Positions 60,202-64,000 of a DNA stretch of 64,000 nucleotides are shown piece after piece. The stretch is from Daphnia pulex. Its lineage: Eukaryota; Arthropoda; Branchiopoda; Diplostraca; Daphniidae. The first letter of the stretch is position 1. The number at the start of each line of letters is the position of its first letter. The stretch lies in contig NC_060027.1 in assembly GCF_021134715.1 (NCBI RefSeq), positions 5,022,001 through 5,086,000 of the forward strand. Direction: 5' to 3'. The notes under the pieces are model-generated. The model saw nothing but the letters and a program-made list of their open reading frames with translations, did no database searches and was not told the origin of the DNA. The position numbers were made by a program, and so were the translations under genes.

Positions 60202-61806
60202 TTATTTCGGTGGAACGCCTTCCACCTCCTCTTTGATTTTCTGCAAGAGCAACCGTCGATATTGAATGGTACGCTCGTCCACCTCGGGAGACGCCTCGCC
60301 GGCCAAGGCCGCTCGAGCGGCACGTCCAGATCTCGGTCTAGACATTCCCGGTTTACTACTTTCTCCTGCCACCCTGTCCGTCCGCTCTTGCTGCTCCAAC
60401 TGGAGTTCTCGTTCTTTCCGCTTCTGGCTGAGAATCTTGTCACGCTGAGCCCGCAACTGCACGCGACGTTGCTCCACCTCTGCCGGATCAGGAATCCTCA
60501 TTGCAACTAAATAAAAATTGACCAACGATTTAATTTTTTTTTAAATACAAGTAATTCTTTTAGAATAAGTAAACCTTTGGCTGGAGATTCAACTTGATTG
60601 GTTGGCGGAGGTTCATTGGTATCCGGCAATGTAGTCACGCTCTGTTCATCTTCAACACTCAAATTTGTCTTGAGAAGTCCAGCAACGGAAGCAGCCAGAG
60701 CTCGGTCAACTTGACGTTCACTTAAAATTAGAATGTGTTTCCCATTGTATTGTAAGTCCTTTGATCCAAACCATTTTACCTTCGCGCTTTTCTTGGACTT
60801 GGGCATTTCGTTCGGCCACATGTTCCGCCAACGATTGTCGAATGGCTTCGTTGATGTCTTCCTCGGAAAACTCATCGACAGACGATCGATTTTCAATGGC
60901 CGGGCCGTCGTCGGGATGATTGCGTTTCTGACGAAGCATTTCCACTGCTTCGTTGTGCAGTTGCTCATTTTTAGAGCGCATCAGAACTTTGAAGCGATCG
61001 TAATCTCCAGCCGATTGCACGGGTTCTAGTAATTGCTATAACAGATCATATGCAACGTTTAAAATCAATGTGGCGTGAAATGAATGAAATATATAATGTG
61101 TGAAGAATAAATGAGCCATAGTTAAATTACCTGTAAAGCCGCCGATCGAACGGATGGCTGAATTTGACTCAAGGCTGATTCTAAATGTTCCGGCTGAAGG
61201 CTTAAATCATCCATGTAAGCCCCGAGCATGACATCCACCTTGCATGAATCAGAAATTATGTACAAATCTGTTATGTAATTTGCTGCTGGCTCGCTCAATA
61301 GAAGAAGCGTCACAAGGTGTGACTTGACTTTGTACAACATCTCACCAGATTACGGAAATCCTTATGGATTCCCAGGTACTCAGTCTCGTACTGTTCGCCA
61401 TCACCTTCAAATACTTTCAAATTTCACAATGTTTAAATTTTAAATTTCGGGTAAAACCTTTATGAATTATGAATAAGAAATTATTAAAATTTTCGTGACT
61501 CAAAAATGGTATATTCTAGTTTTGCTTGTTAAATAAGTTGTCGAACGCAGAATAACAAGCAGACGCAGAAACAGACTATTAAAAATACCTATAAAGCATT
61601 GAAGCTATGAAGCTATACATACAGGAACATGAACCTATAATATGTCGCTATAATAATATTAGTTATGTTATCATACCTACGGACTTCTGCTCTATGAAGT
61701 TAAGAATTGGCGTATTCCAAATGGGACCACGAAGGTAGGCCACCAATGAATCCAGAATCCAATCGGCGTTGTTTTCGTTGTCTGTCTCACTTTTCGCTTG
61801 CTCCAT
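60202..61806 (-). CDS. CFAP36: Cilia- and flagella-associated protein 36 homologue (BART-like, CCDC104)
   Basis: Ciliary protein with an N-terminal BART-like domain; the vertebrate homologue binds the small GTPase ARL3. Six exons: 61806-61677, 61404-61346, 61238-61131, 61035-60780, 60709-60575 and 60506-60202 give 330 aa (human 342). The BART-like part (about 10-130) includes WILDSLVAYLRGP, WNTPILNFIEQK, YLGIHKDFRNL and LLEPVQSAGDYDRFKVLM. Next comes an acidic motif, DEFSEEDINEAIRQSLAEH. The C-terminal half is charged coiled coil (RRVQLRAQRDKILSQKRKER) ending in RRLLLQKIKEEV. For intron 4 only the distal AAG acceptor (before 60709) keeps the frame. The stop TAA lies inside an AATAAA. The ATG at 61806 has a strong context and matches the family start. 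It is divergent from MCM8. Confidence 0.92.
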
Positions 61807-62861
61807 GGCTGAAGGTGGTAGTTTGGGACGGTTCTGGAATTGACAGATCGCATCTACAATTGAAACTCTCCTCCGGAAAACCGGACTGTTTAACTCCTGT
61901 CCAAGCGCGCGATCCATGGCGTGGTCATAGCAACGAAACGATAACAAACACAAACCCGCACAAACCCTCAGATAGACCGTCCTGTGCTCGAATCTTGACC
62001 GATTTCGCTGTAGAATTCTGTCGCCCACAAAATTTAATTGTCTTGATTTTTTTTTATCACGAATTTTTTAGTTAATTAATAAGAATGACATCCTATTTTA
62101 TCAATCCTTTCGAATTTTCAAACCGCATACGATTTTGGATTTTCAATTAAAAATCGGGAAAAATATAAAATTATATCCACTCAAAAATAATATAGGCTAG
62201 TCTTTTGCGATCCTCGCCCCATCTTTTAACATATTCCTCCCCCTAATTTATTTTTAAATTGATGGATTAACCATGATATTCGTGATGGATTTTCATAGAA
62301 TGAATATTGAATACGGTGATATTTTTCTTAAAGTTCCCTGGATTAAATAAGTTACGAGAATACGGAGAGTCCCGATGCATTAATTTTCCGTAATATGTTG
62401 ATATTGCTATAAAATAAGACGAAGAATTCTTTGTTGTTGCTTGAATATATATTTTTCATTGAGAGTAAGTGTTTTATTTTTTTTTTTATTATTAAAAAAA
62501 AATCAAATTTAAACTAGATAAAAACATAATTAATGTGTTTATTTTCTGAGAGGATTATGGCTAGTGATTCTTCCAATTACAAAATACAAAGTTCATGTAA
62601 AATATTTGTTTTTGCAATTATGTGGAGGTTATAAACTACTTGAATTTACTACAATTATGAACAATTCACAACTAGGGTTTTCTAGGTCGAATCGAATCTT
62701 ACCCATCCTTCAGAATGGGCTTCACTTTCTGTCGTCTGCAATGTTAGCGGCGGTTTTTTATCCTTGGAAAAATCAAAACTTTGAACCACATCATAGCTAT
62801 TGCAGTCTTTTTTGTTCTAGTTAATTCCATGTTCACCCCAAAAAGTTAAGTTTGTTTAGCT
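61807..62861. promoter_or_regulatory. Divergent promoter region CFAP36 / MCM8
   Basis: 1,055 bp between two divergent starts. The CFAP36 frame stays open upstream to 62028 without a better-placed ATG except one at 61917. The rest is AT-rich. No TATA box or other site is called with confidence. Confidence 0.45.
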
Positions 62862-64000
62862 ATGGCAGATTCAGGAAATAATTCTAGAGGTAAAGAAAGA
62901 GGTGGGTTTCGTGGTAGAGGCAATAACAACTGGAGGTCTAATAGATGGAGAGGACGTGGATATCAAAGAGGCCGAGGATCAACAAGAAACAATGACAACA
63001 ATAACGGTAATGAGAAACTTTAATTTGTTTCTGATTTATTCTAAAAATGTTTATAAAGATATTAGAGATCCTCCTTCAAACCAAAATATTCAGTCTTCTG
63101 ACAGCGAGACACCAGCAAGGCAGAGGAATCGTATAAATCAGCATTTCCCACCAGTATCTTGTCCATATAAAGGGTGGAAACATTACTTCCCATCAGAAGG
63201 TATCAACACACTTAGAGAATTGAAAGATTTATCTAATAAAACTTATAAATTTCCATAATTTTCACAGATTTTGTTCCAACTACGAGAACAGTTCAAAAAA
63301 TTAATTGGTCAATTGAGTTATTTTCCAATCAAGAAGACTTGTGTGACTTCAGTGCTGCAGTAGAGAATGGCGGATTTCCCCTAGATTATAAATTCTTGAT
63401 TGAAGATCAATACTTTTGTGAAGTATGGCCTCAGTTCAAAGATGATCTAATTAATACCCCTACAAATACATTAGCAGTGCTGAGTCTAGCAATGTACCAG
63501 GTAAATAAATTGAAATATAACCTGAAAATAGCATGTTTCATGTAACTACAGCATGTATTCCACAGCTGCTTGTGGAAAATGCCGAAAAAGATGGGAACGC
63601 TGACGCGGAGGATGACCTCTCTCAGAGAAGCAAACTAGCAAATGACGTACCTTATATTCGTGCTCGATTGATCAACTACAGAAAAATTACTCCTCTCAAG
63701 AATCTTCGTGCTGCCCTTTTCGGAAAGTTGGTCGCCGTGTCTGGAACCTGTGTGCGGGCATCCAACACCACTCCTCTGTGCCTATCTCTAGCATTCCAAT
63801 GCCGCACATGTTCGGGCGTAATGACTTACCCTCAAACTGATGGGAAATATGAATCACCACCTCGCTGCATCTTAGATAGGGATAGCTTGCAGTGCACTGG
63901 AACCAACTTCGACCCTCTCAGAAGTTCGACCAAAAACGTAACGATAGAATGGCAGTCGATCCGCATTCAAGAAAACAGTTCCGAAAATCTCGTAATTATC
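62862..64000 (+). CDS. MCM8: MCM8 DNA helicase, N-terminal part (runs off the window)
   Basis: Homologue of the MCM8 helicase, which works with MCM9 in homologous recombination and crosslink repair. Exons seen: 62862-63006, 63059-63199, 63268-63500 and 63566 to the window end, still open, covering about 317 residues. The N-terminus is rich in RG repeats (GGFRGRGNNNW, RWRGRGYQRGRG), as in vertebrate MCM8. Then come CPYKGWKHYFPSEG (family block PYKGWKLYF), the N-terminal A domain, and VPYIRARLINY with KNLRAALFGKLVAVSGTCVR. A zinc-finger region starts CRTCSG and ends in the IEWQSIRIQE block. The Walker motifs lie beyond the window. Promoter region shared with CFAP36. Confidence 0.94.

Noticed and set aside
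60700-60780. Apparent frameshift in CFAP36
   Set aside because: Disappears when the distal AAG acceptor (intron 60779-60710) is used.
60507-60968. 153-codon minus-strand ORF across CFAP36 exons 4 and 5
   Set aside because: It reads exon 4 in the wrong frame and only exon 5 in the right one. The spliced CFAP36 model explains both.
61807-62028. N-terminal extension of CFAP36
   Set aside because: The frame is open, but its first codon is GTG, and the ATG at 61806 has the better context and matches the family start.
1-64000. CRISPR array, bacterial operon or prophage
   Set aside because: The only direct-repeat array has no spacers. Spliced genes and animal gene families show the DNA is eukaryotic.

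Overview
The window is eukaryotic nuclear DNA, most likely from an arthropod and probably a branchiopod crustacean such as Daphnia. Genes are split by many introns of about 55-110 nt with GT-AG ends, start codons sit in animal-type contexts, the tRNA-Ala genes are of arthropod type, and all gene families are animal ones. The organism is inferred from gene style, not proven. Exon boundaries below were joined by hand and checked for reading frame.

Left part (1-2175): a tandem array of about 483-bp units. Each complete unit holds an apparently intact three-exon mini-gene of about 51 codons, followed by exons of a related acidic/basic protein I do not recognise. Next (3253-6105, minus) is DNA polymerase eta, a seven-exon translesion polymerase of 697 aa. 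A 119-aa ORF lies directly upstream, and its stop overlaps the polymerase start as ATGA. CCDC97 (minus) and AIMP1 (plus) are divergent over a 0.5-kb promoter region. Decayed sequence resembling an FG nucleoporin follows, then GDAP2 (plus, nine exons, macro + CRAL-TRIO domains).

Middle part (16-43 kb): a large gene-poor block surrounding one long coding exon of a TENT5/FAM46 poly(A) polymerase (minus). This protein carries several poly-Gln tracts. The flanks are rich in homopolymers, CA/GT repeats and a few palindromic CRE sites, and I find no other convincing protein gene there.

Right part (43-64 kb): BCKDHB (minus, mitochondrial branched-chain keto acid dehydrogenase E1 beta) is divergent from the first of three tandem FLVCR/SLC49-type major facilitator transporters (45.9, 50.3 and 57.8 kb, all plus). 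The three copies share seven intron positions but differ in introns inside one exon, which suggests recent intron gain. Between copies two and three lie a tRNA-like SINE head and two identical tRNA-Ala(AGC) genes. CFAP36 (minus) converges on the third transporter and is divergent from MCM8 (plus), which runs off the window end.

The neighbours do not form one pathway. Two DNA-repair genes (polymerase eta, MCM8), one translation factor (AIMP1), one RNA-modifying enzyme (TENT5), one mitochondrial enzyme and a transporter cluster lie side by side. The main leads are the overlapping bicistronic arrangement at polymerase eta, the mini-gene array, and the discordant introns among the transporter copies.
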